NCBI RefSeq assembly: GCF_036017065.1
Contig: NZ_JAYXHR010000001.1
Coordinates: 620,001-684,000 of the forward strand
From: Uliginosibacterium sp036017065
GTDB lineage: Bacteria > Pseudomonadota > Gammaproteobacteria > Burkholderiales > Rhodocyclaceae
DNA length: 64,000 nt
Direction of reading: 5' to 3'
Shown: positions 55,579-63,412 of the stretch, piece after piece
Position numbering within the stretch: position 1 is the first letter of the stretch
Layout: each line of letters opens with the position of its first letter
The notes under the pieces: model-generated
Databases searched by the model: none
Seen by the model: the letters and a program-made list of their open reading frames with translations, nothing else
Told to the model about the DNA's origin: nothing
Made by a program: the position numbers and the translations under genes

Positions 55579-57444
55579 TCAGACAGGCAGGTTGTCGATG
55601 CGGCTGCCGGTCAGTGCGTTACGGATGGCCTGGTCCATGCGACGTGCCGCAAAGTCGGCCGTCGCCCGCGACAGGGCCTCGATACCGGCCTTGATGGCAA
55701 GGTGGTCGTCGCCCTGGCGCAGGATAGCCAGCGCGTCGATGGCCTGGTCGACGGCGCTGCGCTCCTCGGCGGAAAGCAACGCGGCATCCGCGGCCAGCGC
55801 CTGGCGGGTCGCGTCGATGAGGCGATCGGCTTCCACTTGCTGCTCGCGCAGCGCCCGCGCATGCATGTCGGCGGTGGCATGCTCGGCCCCCGCACGCAGC
55901 ATGGCGGTGATTTCATCGTCGGACAGGCCGTAGCTGGGCTTCACGCTGACGCTCGCCTCCACGCCACTGGTCTGCTCGCGCGCGGACACCGACAGTAATC
56001 CGTCCGCGTCCACCTGGAAGGTCACCCGGATGCGCGCCGCGCCGGCGGCCATCGGCGGAATGCCGCGCAACTCGAAACGTGCCAGCGCGCGACATTCGCT
56101 CACCAGGTCACGCTCGCCCTGCACGACGTTGATCGCCATCGCGGTCTGGCCGTCCTTGTAGGTCGTGAACTCCTGCGCCTTGGCAACGGGAATCGTGGAG
56201 TTGCGCGTGATGATGCGCTCCACCAGCCCGCCCATGGTTTCCAGCCCGAGGGACAGCGGAATCACGTCCAGCAGCAACCAGTCTTCATCCGCGCGACGAT
56301 TGCCGGCCAGTACGTTGGCCTGGATGGCGGCGCCGATGGCGACCACCTTGTCGGGATCGATGTCGGTGTGAGGCACGCGACCGAAATAGGCCTGCACGGC
56401 TTCCCGCAGATGCGGCATGCGCGTCGCCCCGCCCACCAGCACTACCGCTTCGATATCCGGCGCCTTCAGCCCGGCGTCGCGCAGCGCTTTCCTCACCGGT
56501 GCGAAACAGCGTTCGATCAGCGGCCTGGTCAAGGCATGGAAATGCCCCGCGCTGACCTCGACCGCGCGCTTGCTGCCCCCCAGCAACGGAACCTCGGCGG
56601 AGACAGTGGCGGATGCCGTCAGGGCTTCCTTCACGCGCCTGGCTTCCGCGAGCAGCGCGCGATGCGAGCCGCAATCGAGATCCGCCCCGCGCGTCTCGGC
56701 ATGCAGCCACTGCGCGAGGGCTTCATCGAAATCATCACCACCCAGTGCGGAGTCCCCGCTGGTGGCCATCACCTCGAACACGCCCTTCGACAGCCGCAGC
56801 ACCGAGAAATCGAAAGTGCCACCACCGAGGTCGAACACGGCATAGATGCCCTCGGCCCCTTCATCGAGTCCGTAGGCAATGGCCGCCGCCGTCGGCTCGT
56901 TGAGCAGGCGCAGCACGTTGAGACCGGCCAGGCGCGCCGCGTCCTTGGTGGCCTGCCGCTGGGCATCGTCGAAATAGGCGGGCACGGTGATCACCGCGCC
57001 GACCAGTTCGCCGCCGAGCGTCTCCTCCGCGCGTGCACGCAGCACCTTGAGAATCTCGGCGGAAACCTCCACCGGGCTCTTCTCGCCGGCAACCGTCTTG
57101 ATGCGCACCATGCCGCCGGCGTCGACCAGATCGAAGCGCGCACGCATGGCCGGATCGGCATCCGCGAGGCCGCGCCCCATCAGGCGCTTCACCGATGCAA
57201 CGGTGTTGCGCGGATCCTGTGCCTGGGCAGCCAGCGCGTCCGCGCCGACGGTTACGCTGCCCTTGGCGTAACGAACCACCGAGGGCAGCAGGCTGCGCCC
57301 CTCGGCATCCGGCAGGCACTCGGTCAGCGAGTGCCTCACCGTGGCGACCAGCGAATTGGTGGTGCCCAGGTCGATACCGACCGCCAGCCGGCGGGTGTGC
57401 GGCGCGGGGGTTTCACCCGGTTCGGAGAGTTGCAGCAGGGCCAT
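55579..57444 (-). CDS. hscA: Hsp70-type chaperone HscA
   Basis: HscA is the dedicated Hsp70 that helps release clusters from IscU. The 621-residue protein has the ATPase signatures VGIDLGTTNSLVA near residue 23, a phosphate-2 loop FDLGGGTFDFSVL near 203 and the adenosine loop LVGGATRMPHLRE near 340, and a C-terminal substrate-binding domain. It recognises LPPVK in IscU, which is present in the iscU gene of this operon. It follows hscB by 50 bases. Confidence 0.96.
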   Translation of the reverse strand: MALLQLSEPGETPAPHTRRLAVGIDLGTTNSLVATVRHSLTECLPDAEGRSLLPSVVRYAKGSVTVGADALAAQAQDPRNTVASVKRLMGRGLADADPAMRARFDLVDAGGMVRIKTVAGEKSPVEVSAEILKVLRARAEETLGGELVGAVITVPAYFDDAQRQATKDAARLAGLNVLRLLNEPTAAAIAYGLDEGAEGIYAVFDLGGGTFDFSVLRLSKGVFEVMATSGDSALGGDDFDEALAQWLHAETRGADLDCGSHRALLAEARRVKEALTASATVSAEVPLLGGSKRAVEVSAGHFHALTRPLIERCFAPVRKALRDAGLKAPDIEAVVLVGGATRMPHLREAVQAYFGRVPHTDIDPDKVVAIGAAIQANVLAGNRRADEDWLLLDVIPLSLGLETMGGLVERIITRNSTIPVAKAQEFTTYKDGQTAMAINVVQGERDLVSECRALARFELRGIPPMAAGAARIRVTFQVDADGLLSVSAREQTSGVEASVSVKPSYGLSDDEITAMLRAGAEHATADMHARALREQQVEADRLIDATRQALAADAALLSAEERSAVDQAIDALAILRQGDDHLAIKAGIEALSRATADFAARRMDQAIRNALTGSRIDNLPV

Positions 57445-57494
57445 CAGCGTTCCACTCTCGGCAGTCCAGTCACATGAAGCATGTTGCAGGTCGA

Positions 57495-58010
57495 TCAGTC
57501 TTCAAGCTGCGCGATCGCATCGTCGATCTCGCGCCGCAGTTTTTCCATGAACATCAGGCGACGCACCAGTTCGGCCGCCTGCGTATTGTCGCTGGCGTCG
57601 TCGAGCGCATGTTGAAGATCGTCAAGCATGACCCCTTCGTCACGCTGCAAGTCCTTCTCAAGCCGGCTCAGCGCCTGCACGTCGCCGGCCGCCTCTTCCA
57701 CCGCTTCCCGCCAGGACATCTGCTGCATCAGGAAGGCATGCGACATAGCCGTGTTGCGCTCGGCATCGATGGTCAAGCCACGGCGCTCCAGCAGATAGCG
57801 CGCGCGCTCCACCGGGTTGCGCAAGGCGCGATAAGCCTCGTTGGCATGGGTCGCCCACTGCATGGCGACGCGTCGCTCGACTTCGGAGCGATGCGCAAAG
57901 CGGTCGGGGTGCACCTGCGCCTGCACGTGCCGGTATGCGCCTTCCAGTGCGCCCAGATCGAGCGCAAACCTTTCCGGCAACTGGAACAGAGAAAAATAGT
58001 CCTGGATCAC
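57495..58010 (-). CDS. hscB: J-domain co-chaperone HscB
   Basis: HscB brings IscU to HscA and stimulates its ATPase. The 171-residue protein has a J domain at the N-terminus, with the HPD motif in QVHPDRF near residue 36, and a C-terminal helical IscU-binding domain (VERARYLLERRG then LMQQMSWREAVEEA). The 62-base gap before it holds a terminator-like hairpin, so hscB-hscA-fdx-iscX may be expressed at a lower level than iscRSUA. Confidence 0.95.
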   Translation of the reverse strand: MIQDYFSLFQLPERFALDLGALEGAYRHVQAQVHPDRFAHRSEVERRVAMQWATHANEAYRALRNPVERARYLLERRGLTIDAERNTAMSHAFLMQQMSWREAVEEAAGDVQALSRLEKDLQRDEGVMLDDLQHALDDASDNTQAAELVRRLMFMEKLRREIDDAIAQLED

Positions 58011-58026
58011 GGCTACAAAGAAAACA

Positions 58027-58046
58027 GGCCCGTCTCACGACGGGCC
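58027..58046 (-). terminator. attenuator-like hairpin within the isc operon
   Basis: GGCCCGTC and GACGGGCC form a perfect 8-bp stem with a 4-base loop, followed on the minus strand by TGTTTTCTTTG. It looks like a Rho-independent terminator between iscA and hscB, probably leaky because essential partner genes lie downstream. Confidence 0.7.
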
Positions 58047-58072
58047 GCAGACCCGGAAGTCCGGCAGGAAAC

Positions 58073-58396
58073 TCAGACGTTGAAGCTTTCGCCGCAACCG
58101 CAAGCGTCCTTGACGTTGGGGTTGTTGAACTTGAAGCCTTCGTTCAGGCCTTCGCGTACGAAATCCAGTTCGGTGCCGTCGATGTAAGGCAGGCTCTTCG
58201 GGTCCACGAGAACCTTAACGCCGTGGCTTTCGAAGATGAGGTCATCGGTAGCCTGCTCATCGGCATACTCGAGCTTGTAGGCCATGCCGGAGCAACCGGA
58301 AGTCTTGACGCCCAGGCGGATGCCCACGCCCTTGCCACGTTTCGTCATGAAATTGGCGACGTGGCGCGCCGCCGATGCGGACAAGGTGACGGCCAT
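58073..58396 (-). CDS. iscA: A-type iron-sulfur carrier IscA
   Basis: IscA carries iron or clusters to 4Fe-4S targets. The 107-residue protein (ATG at 58396, 2 bases after the iscU stop) has the three family cysteines, one in KTSGCSGMAYKLEY and two in DACGCGESF at the C-terminus. The frame upstream is a shadow of iscU. Its length equals that of E. coli IscA. Confidence 0.96.
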   Translation of the reverse strand: MAVTLSASAARHVANFMTKRGKGVGIRLGVKTSGCSGMAYKLEYADEQATDDLIFESHGVKVLVDPKSLPYIDGTELDFVREGLNEGFKFNNPNVKDACGCGESFNV

Positions 58397-58398
58397 GA

Positions 58399-58785
58399 TC
58401 AGGCTCCGTGCTTCTTCTTGTAATCCTCGACCGCCGCCTTGATGGCGTCTTCGGCCAGGATCGAACAGTGGATCTTCACCGGCGGCAGTGCCAGCTCCTC
58501 GGCGATCGCGGTGTTCTTGATGTTCATCGCTTCGTCCAGCGTCTTGCCCTTGACCCATTCGGTCACCAGCGAGCTGGAGGCAATGGCCGAGCCGCAGCCA
58601 TAGGTCTTGAACTTGGCGTCCTGGATGACCCCGGTGGAAGGATCCACCTTGATCTGCAGCTTCATCACGTCACCGCAGGCCGGCGCGCCGACCATGCCGG
58701 TACCGACCTCGCCGTCTTCCTTGGCGAAGGAGCCGACGTTGCGGGGGTTTTCGTAGTGGTCGAGGACCTTTTCGCTATATGCCAT
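58399..58785 (-). CDS. iscU: iron-sulfur cluster scaffold IscU
   Basis: IscU is the scaffold on which clusters are built with sulfur from IscS. The 128-residue protein has the ligands Cys37 and Asp39 (GAPACGDV), Cys64 (YGCGSA), His106 and Cys107 (IHCSIL), and the HscA-binding LPPVK motif at residues 100-104. It follows iscS by 33 bases. Everything expected for function is present. Confidence 0.97.
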   Translation of the reverse strand: MAYSEKVLDHYENPRNVGSFAKEDGEVGTGMVGAPACGDVMKLQIKVDPSTGVIQDAKFKTYGCGSAIASSSLVTEWVKGKTLDEAMNIKNTAIAEELALPPVKIHCSILAEDAIKAAVEDYKKKHGA

Positions 58786-58818
58786 TTCAGTACTCCGATA
58801 CTTTCTGGTGTGCGGCGC

Positions 58819-60027
58819 TCAGTGAGCGGCCCATTGCACGGTGTTCAGGTCGACGCCTTCCTTCACCATCTCCCACAGCGGAGACAGCTCGCGCAACTTG
58901 CCGATCTTGTTGTGCAGCAACTCGATCGTGTAGTTCACCTCTTCCTCGGTCGTGAAGCGGCCGATGGAGAAGCGGATGGAGCTATGCGCCAGTTCGTCGT
59001 TGCGGCCCAGCGCGCGCAGGACGTAGGACGGCTCCAGCGATGCCGAGGTGCAGGCGGAGCCCGAAGACACCGCGACGTCCTTGATCGCCATGATCAGCGA
59101 CTCGCCTTCCACGTACGCAAAGCTGATGTTCAGGTTGTGCGGCACGCGGGCTTCCATGTCGCCATTGACGAACACCTCTTCCATCGTCGTCAGGCCGGCC
59201 AGCAGCTTGTCGCGCAGCGCACGCACGTGTTCGCGCTCGGCGCCCATTTCCAGCTTCGCCAAGCGGAAGGCCTCACCCATGCCGACGATCTGGTGCGTCG
59301 CCAGCGTGCCGGAACGCATGCCACGCTCGTGGCCACCGCCGTGCATCTGCGCCTCCAGGCGCACCCGCGGCTTGCGGCGCACATACAGCGCGCCGATGCC
59401 TTTCGGGCCGTAGGTCTTGTGCGCCGAGAAGGACATCAGATCCACCTTCAGCGCGTTCAGGTCGATGTCGACCTTGCCGGTCGCCTGTGCCGCATCGACG
59501 TGGAAGATGATGCCGCGCGAACGGCAGATCTCACCCAGTTCCGCGATCGGCTGGATGACGCCGACCTCGTTGTTCACGAACATCACCGACACGACGGTGG
59601 TGTCCGGACGCAGCGCGGCCTTGAAGGCTTCCAGATCGATCAGGCCATTTTCCTGGACGTCCAGGTAAGTCACTTCGAAACCCGTGCGTTCCAGTTCGCG
59701 CATGGTGTCGAGCACGGCCTTGTGCTCGGTCTTCAGCGTGATCAGGTGCTTGCCCTTGCTGGCGTAGAAGTGCGCGGCACCCTTGATGGCGAGGTTGTTC
59801 GACTCGGTTGCGCCGGAAGTCCACACGATCTCCTTCGGGTCGGCGCCGACCAGCGCGGCCACGTTCTCGCGGGCGGTCTCGACCGCTTCCTCAGCCGTCC
59901 AGCCGTAGGCGTGCGAGCGGCTCGCCGGGTTGCCGAAGTTCTCGGTCAGCCAGGGAATCATCGCCTGTGCCACACGCGGATCCACCGGTGTGGTGGCCGA
60001 ATAATCGAGATAGATGGGGAACTTCAT
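58819..60027 (-). CDS. iscS: cysteine desulfurase IscS
   Basis: IscS takes sulfur from cysteine and passes it as persulfide to IscU and other acceptors. I use the ATG giving MKFPIYLDYSATTP, with GGGAG 8 bases upstream, for 402 residues. Lys204 in SFSAHKTYGPKG binds PLP, and the active Cys326 lies in SSGSACTSASLEP on a flexible loop. The C-terminus (ending in LNTVQWAAH) keeps the IscU-binding tail. It is the canonical desulfurase of the two in this operon. Confidence 0.97.
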   Translation of the reverse strand: MKFPIYLDYSATTPVDPRVAQAMIPWLTENFGNPASRSHAYGWTAEEAVETARENVAALVGADPKEIVWTSGATESNNLAIKGAAHFYASKGKHLITLKTEHKAVLDTMRELERTGFEVTYLDVQENGLIDLEAFKAALRPDTTVVSVMFVNNEVGVIQPIAELGEICRSRGIIFHVDAAQATGKVDIDLNALKVDLMSFSAHKTYGPKGIGALYVRRKPRVRLEAQMHGGGHERGMRSGTLATHQIVGMGEAFRLAKLEMGAEREHVRALRDKLLAGLTTMEEVFVNGDMEARVPHNLNISFAYVEGESLIMAIKDVAVSSGSACTSASLEPSYVLRALGRNDELAHSSIRFSIGRFTTEEEVNYTIELLHNKIGKLRELSPLWEMVKEGVDLNTVQWAAH

Positions 60028-60056
60028 CACTACCACTCCCTGTTGTACTTATCTGG

Positions 60057-61208
60057 TCAGACTGCCACTGCAGCCATGCGTTTCAATTCAATCAGCATCG
60101 CACCGATAGTCTCGGCGAATCGGTCGACATCCTCGGACGTGGTGCGCGGACCCATGCTGACGCGCACCGCCGTGCGCGCCACATCCGGCTCCACGCCCAT
60201 CGCGAGCAAGGTGCGGGACGGTTCGGGATTCGCGCTTGAACAGGCGGCGCCACTGGCAATCGCAAAACCGGCGCGGTCCATCTTCGCGACCAGCGTTTCG
60301 CCGTCGATGTTGTCGAAACCGAAGTAACTCGTGTTCGGCAGGCGCGGCTCGACGCCACCGAAAGGACGGGCGCCCAGGCCCAGCAAACGCTCTTCCAGCC
60401 GGTCGCGCGCGACACGCATCTGCGCGGCACGCGCATCCAGTTCCTGCACAGCCAGCTCGCATGCGCGACCGAAGCCGGCAATCGCGGCGACGTTCTCGGT
60501 ACCGGAGCGCAGGCCACGCTCATGGCCACCACCCGCAATCTGCGCAGCCATGTCGACGCGCTTGGCCACCACCAGCGCACCTGCGCCGATCGGACCGCCG
60601 ATCTTGTGCGACGACACGGTCATGGCCTGCACGCCAAGTGTGCGGAAATCCAGTGCGATCTTGCCCAGCGCCTGCACGGCATCCGTATGCAACCAGCCGC
60701 CAGCCTGACGGACCGGTTCGACCAATGCCATCACGTTCGACAGGGCACCGGTCTCGTTGTTGGCCAGCATGGCCGACACCAGGCGCGGGCGGTGCTGGGC
60801 GATCAACGTGGCGGACGCCGTCGTGTTCAGGTGGCCGGTCGCCATCACCGGCAGTTCGAGCATGCGCCAGCCCTGCCCGACCAGTTGGCGGGCCGGCTCG
60901 CGCACGCAGGGGTGCTCACTGGCGCCGATGGCGACCACGCCTCCGCGCTGGCTGCCGGCCGCGCCCTTCACGAAAAGGTTGTTCGCCTCCGAGCCACCGC
61001 TGGTGAAAATAACCTCGCTAGGGTGCGCACCTACGGCATCGGCAACCTGTGCTCGCGCCGTATCGATCGCGGCCCGCGCGTGGCGGCCGTACTCGTGGCG
61101 GCTCGACGCATTGCCGAACCGGTCGCGCAGGAATGGCTCCATCACCGCGAACACGCGCTCGTCGAGCGGCGTGGTGGCGTTGTGATCGAGGTAGACCGGC
61201 GCAAACAT
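60057..61208 (-). CDS. second cysteine desulfurase (NifS/IscS-like)
   Basis: This 383-residue PLP enzyme lies between iscR and iscS. Lys202 in TVSSHKIGGPIGAG binds PLP and Cys323 lies in ASGAACSSANPEP, so it appears catalytically complete. It differs from IscS in having a shorter C-terminus and in loop sequences, and looks nearer to NifS-type or standalone group I desulfurases. It starts 5 bases after the iscR stop. Its target is unknown; it may serve another scaffold, tRNA thiolation or a stress role. Confidence 0.92.
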   Translation of the reverse strand: MFAPVYLDHNATTPLDERVFAVMEPFLRDRFGNASSRHEYGRHARAAIDTARAQVADAVGAHPSEVIFTSGGSEANNLFVKGAAGSQRGGVVAIGASEHPCVREPARQLVGQGWRMLELPVMATGHLNTTASATLIAQHRPRLVSAMLANNETGALSNVMALVEPVRQAGGWLHTDAVQALGKIALDFRTLGVQAMTVSSHKIGGPIGAGALVVAKRVDMAAQIAGGGHERGLRSGTENVAAIAGFGRACELAVQELDARAAQMRVARDRLEERLLGLGARPFGGVEPRLPNTSYFGFDNIDGETLVAKMDRAGFAIASGAACSSANPEPSRTLLAMGVEPDVARTAVRVSMGPRTTSEDVDRFAETIGAMLIELKRMAAVAV

Positions 61209-61213
61209 GATGC

Positions 61214-61702
61214 TCACTCGGCCAGGATGGAAGCGGACTTGGTGGCCGTGCGCAGCCGCTCGTCTCGGATGACCGTCACGCAGGGAACCGCTTCGCGGCC
61301 ACGCTGTTGTTCGACCAGTGCGGCCAGCGTGACCGACTCCAGATAGTCGTACATCGTGCGGTTGAGGTTGGTCCACAGTTCGTGCGTCATGCAGCGGCGG
61401 TCGTCATGGCAGTTCTCGCGGCCTCCGCATTGCGTGGCATCGAGCGGCTCGTCCACCGCGATGATGATGTCCGCCACCGAAATGCCGGCCATGTCGCGCG
61501 CCAGCGTGTATCCACCACCCGGCCCGCGCACGCTGGCCACCAGTTCGTGGCGGCGCAGCTTGCCGAAAAGCTGTTCCAGGTAAGACAGGGAAATGCTCTG
61601 CCGCTCGCTGATGCCTGCCAGCGTGACTGGCCCGTCTCCCTGCCGCAAGGCGAGGTCGATCATGGCAGTGACAGCGAAACGTCCTTTGGTGGTAAGCCGC
61701 AT
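61214..61702 (-). CDS. iscR: iron-sulfur regulator IscR
   Basis: IscR is an Rrf2-family repressor that senses cluster status through a 2Fe-2S cluster. The 162-residue protein has a winged helix (residues 1-65) and the ligands Cys92, Cys98, Cys104 and His107, exactly the E. coli spacing. Two type-1 boxes over its own promoter imply feedback: holo-IscR represses the isc operon when clusters are plentiful. Confidence 0.97.
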   Translation of the reverse strand: MRLTTKGRFAVTAMIDLALRQGDGPVTLAGISERQSISLSYLEQLFGKLRRHELVASVRGPGGGYTLARDMAGISVADIIIAVDEPLDATQCGGRENCHDDRRCMTHELWTNLNRTMYDYLESVTLAALVEQQRGREAVPCVTVIRDERLRTATKSASILAE

Positions 61703-61730
61703 GGGGTGGGCCTCAGAGGGCTGGCAACGA

Positions 61731-61755
61731 ATTCCCGATGAATTTAGTCAAGATT
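61731..61755 (-). promoter_or_regulatory. type-1 IscR box, promoter-proximal
   Basis: On the minus strand AATCTTGACTAAATTCATCG and then GGAAT match the type-1 consensus in most positions, including GACTRWWWY. It overlaps the -10 box and transcription start. Confidence 0.7.
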
Positions 61756-61779
61756 AAAATACCCGACAGTTTCAGTCAA
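61751..61779 (-). promoter_or_regulatory. iscR promoter
   Basis: TTGACT, a 17-base spacer and TAATCT form the core promoter, with start near 61744 and a leader of about 42 bases. It lies just after the cysE stop, between and within two IscR boxes. Confidence 0.75.
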
Positions 61780-61783
61780 GATT
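61759..61783 (-). promoter_or_regulatory. type-1 IscR box, promoter-distal
   Basis: On the minus strand AATCTTGACTGAAACTGTCG and then GGTAT match the 25-base type-1 IscR consensus with very few mismatches. It covers the -35 box and most of the spacer. Its centre is 28 bases from that of the second box, close to three helical turns. Confidence 0.8.
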
Positions 61784-62521
61784 TCAATCGACAATCTTGC
61801 TCAGGTAATCGTGGTCGAATTGCCGCTGGCTATCGACCTCGCCCTCGGCACACAGGCCGGCAGCTTTCAGGCGGTCAACGAGCGCATCGATGCGTCGATC
61901 CTGCTCGGTTGCGTGATCCAGCAAGGCATGCAGGGCTTTGGACAGCGGATCGTCCATGTTGCGGGTGACGCCGTAGGCAGAAAACGGCGAATCCGGTGCG
62001 GCCGCACCCGCTTCGATGATCCGTGCCGGATTGCCGACGGCCGTCGCGCCCGGGGGCACCGGTTTCACGACGACCGCGTTGGAGCCGATCTTTGCCCCGG
62101 CGCCGACAGTGAAGCCTCCCAGCACCTTCGCACCGGCGCCCACCACGACGCCGTGCTCCAGTGTCGGATGACGTTTCTGGCCGCGATACAGGGACGTACC
62201 GCCGAGCGTGACGCCCTGGTAGATGGTGCAGTCGTCGCCGATTTCAGCAGTCTCACCGATGACGACGCCATGGCCGTGGTCGATGAACACACGGCGGCCG
62301 ATGACCGCCCCCGGATGGATCTCGATACCGGTCAACCAGCGGGAAAAGTGGGAGATGAAGCGGGCCAGCCAGCGCCATTCGCGCAGCCACAGAGCATGAG
62401 CGAGGCGGTAGAACAACAGGGCGTGGATACCCGGGTAACAGGTCACCACCTCCAGCTTCGACCTTGCGGCCGGGTCGCGTTGCAGAACGCTGGCGACGTC
62501 TTCGCGGAGATGGGCAAACAT
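61784..62521 (-). CDS. cysE: serine O-acetyltransferase CysE
   Basis: CysE makes O-acetylserine, the precursor of cysteine, so it supplies the substrate for the two desulfurases downstream. The 245-residue protein has an N-terminal helical domain and a left-handed beta helix with hexapeptide repeats, including DHGHGVVIGETAEIGDD with the catalytic His-Asp pair, and GGTSLYRGQKRHPTL. It has its own promoter (62550-62578). The cysE-iscR neighbourhood is conserved in many bacteria. Confidence 0.96.
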   Translation of the reverse strand: MFAHLREDVASVLQRDPAARSKLEVVTCYPGIHALLFYRLAHALWLREWRWLARFISHFSRWLTGIEIHPGAVIGRRVFIDHGHGVVIGETAEIGDDCTIYQGVTLGGTSLYRGQKRHPTLEHGVVVGAGAKVLGGFTVGAGAKIGSNAVVVKPVPPGATAVGNPARIIEAGAAAPDSPFSAYGVTRNMDDPLSKALHALLDHATEQDRRIDALVDRLKAAGLCAEGEVDSQRQFDHDYLSKIVD

Positions 62522-62549
62522 GATCTGTTTCTAGTACGGGAAGCCCCGG

Positions 62550-62578
62550 ATTCTAGATTGCCCGACTAAATCGATCAA
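62550..62578 (-). promoter_or_regulatory. cysE promoter
   Basis: TTGATC, a 17-base spacer and TAGAAT lie 29 bases before cysE and overlap the trmJ stop. Transcription would start near 62543. Confidence 0.6.
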
Positions 62579-63342
62579 CTTTTCGGCTTGCGCCAGGGCG
62601 CCTCGAACGCACCCAGCATGCCACGCAGGATGTTGACCTCGTCCTTCTCCAGCCGCACGCGGCCGAACAGGCGACGCAGCCGCGGTAGCAAGCGTTTGGG
62701 GTTGTCCGGATTGAAGAATCCACTGGTGGTCATGGCGCGTTCGAAATGGCCGAACATCTGCTCCACTTCATCCACCGTCGCCAGCTCGCCCTCAAGGTAA
62801 GGCGCCTCACCGGTATCGACGATCGCCATGCGCAACTCGTAGCTCAGCAGTTGCACGGCGGCCGCGAGATTGAGCGAAGCGTATTCCGGGTTCGCCGGAA
62901 TCATCACCGGCAACTGGCACTGCGCCAGTTCTTCGTTGGACAGGCCATAGGTCTCGTTGCCGAAGACCAGCGCCACCTCTGCCTGCTGCGCCGCGGATGC
63001 GAGGGTTCGGGCGGCATCCCGCGACCACTGCATGGGCAGCGCCAGTTCGCGACGACGGGACGTCGTGGCCGCAGCAATCGTTACACCGACCAGTGCATCA
63101 GCAAGTGATTCGCAGAGCGTGGCATTCGCGAGTACATCGGTGGCGCCTGATGCGAGCGCCTCGGCTTCCGGATGAGGAAACGCACGCGGCTGCACGAGAT
63201 AGAGGCGCGACAGACCCATGGTCTTCATCGCGCGCGCCGCAGAACCGATGTTGCCGGGGTGGCTGGGCCGCGTCAGCACAACGCGCACGCGGGACAGCAC
63301 GGCGCTCGCAGACAACAGCGCCTCGGGAGATTGATGGTCCAC
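62575..63342 (-). CDS. trmJ: tRNA (cytidine/uridine-2'-O-)-methyltransferase TrmJ
   Basis: TrmJ 2'-O-methylates position 32 of several tRNAs. The 255-residue SPOUT protein starts at a GTG; the family core begins at VRVVLTRPSHPGNIGSAARAMKTMGL. The knot motifs VFGNETYGLSNEEL near residue 128 and IPANPEYASLNLAAAVQLLSYE near 145 bind SAM. A later start is possible because the first 18 residues are not conserved. trmJ upstream of iscR is also the E. coli order. Confidence 0.93.
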   Translation of the reverse strand: MDHQSPEALLSASAVLSRVRVVLTRPSHPGNIGSAARAMKTMGLSRLYLVQPRAFPHPEAEALASGATDVLANATLCESLADALVGVTIAAATTSRRRELALPMQWSRDAARTLASAAQQAEVALVFGNETYGLSNEELAQCQLPVMIPANPEYASLNLAAAVQLLSYELRMAIVDTGEAPYLEGELATVDEVEQMFGHFERAMTTSGFFNPDNPKRLLPRLRRLFGRVRLEKDEVNILRGMLGAFEAPWRKPKS

Positions 63343-63346
63343 GTTG

Positions 63347-63352
63347 TATAAT
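63347..63352 (+). promoter_or_regulatory. -10 box of suhB
   Basis: A perfect TATAAT preceded by TG lies 61 bases upstream of suhB, beside the trmJ start on the other strand. I see no good -35 box at 17 bases, so it may rely on the TG extension or an activator. Confidence 0.5.
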
Positions 63353-63412
63353 CGAGAGTTTTACGCGCCCGGAACACTGACGTCCGCGGCGCTCACGACG
63401 AGATTCGCATTC

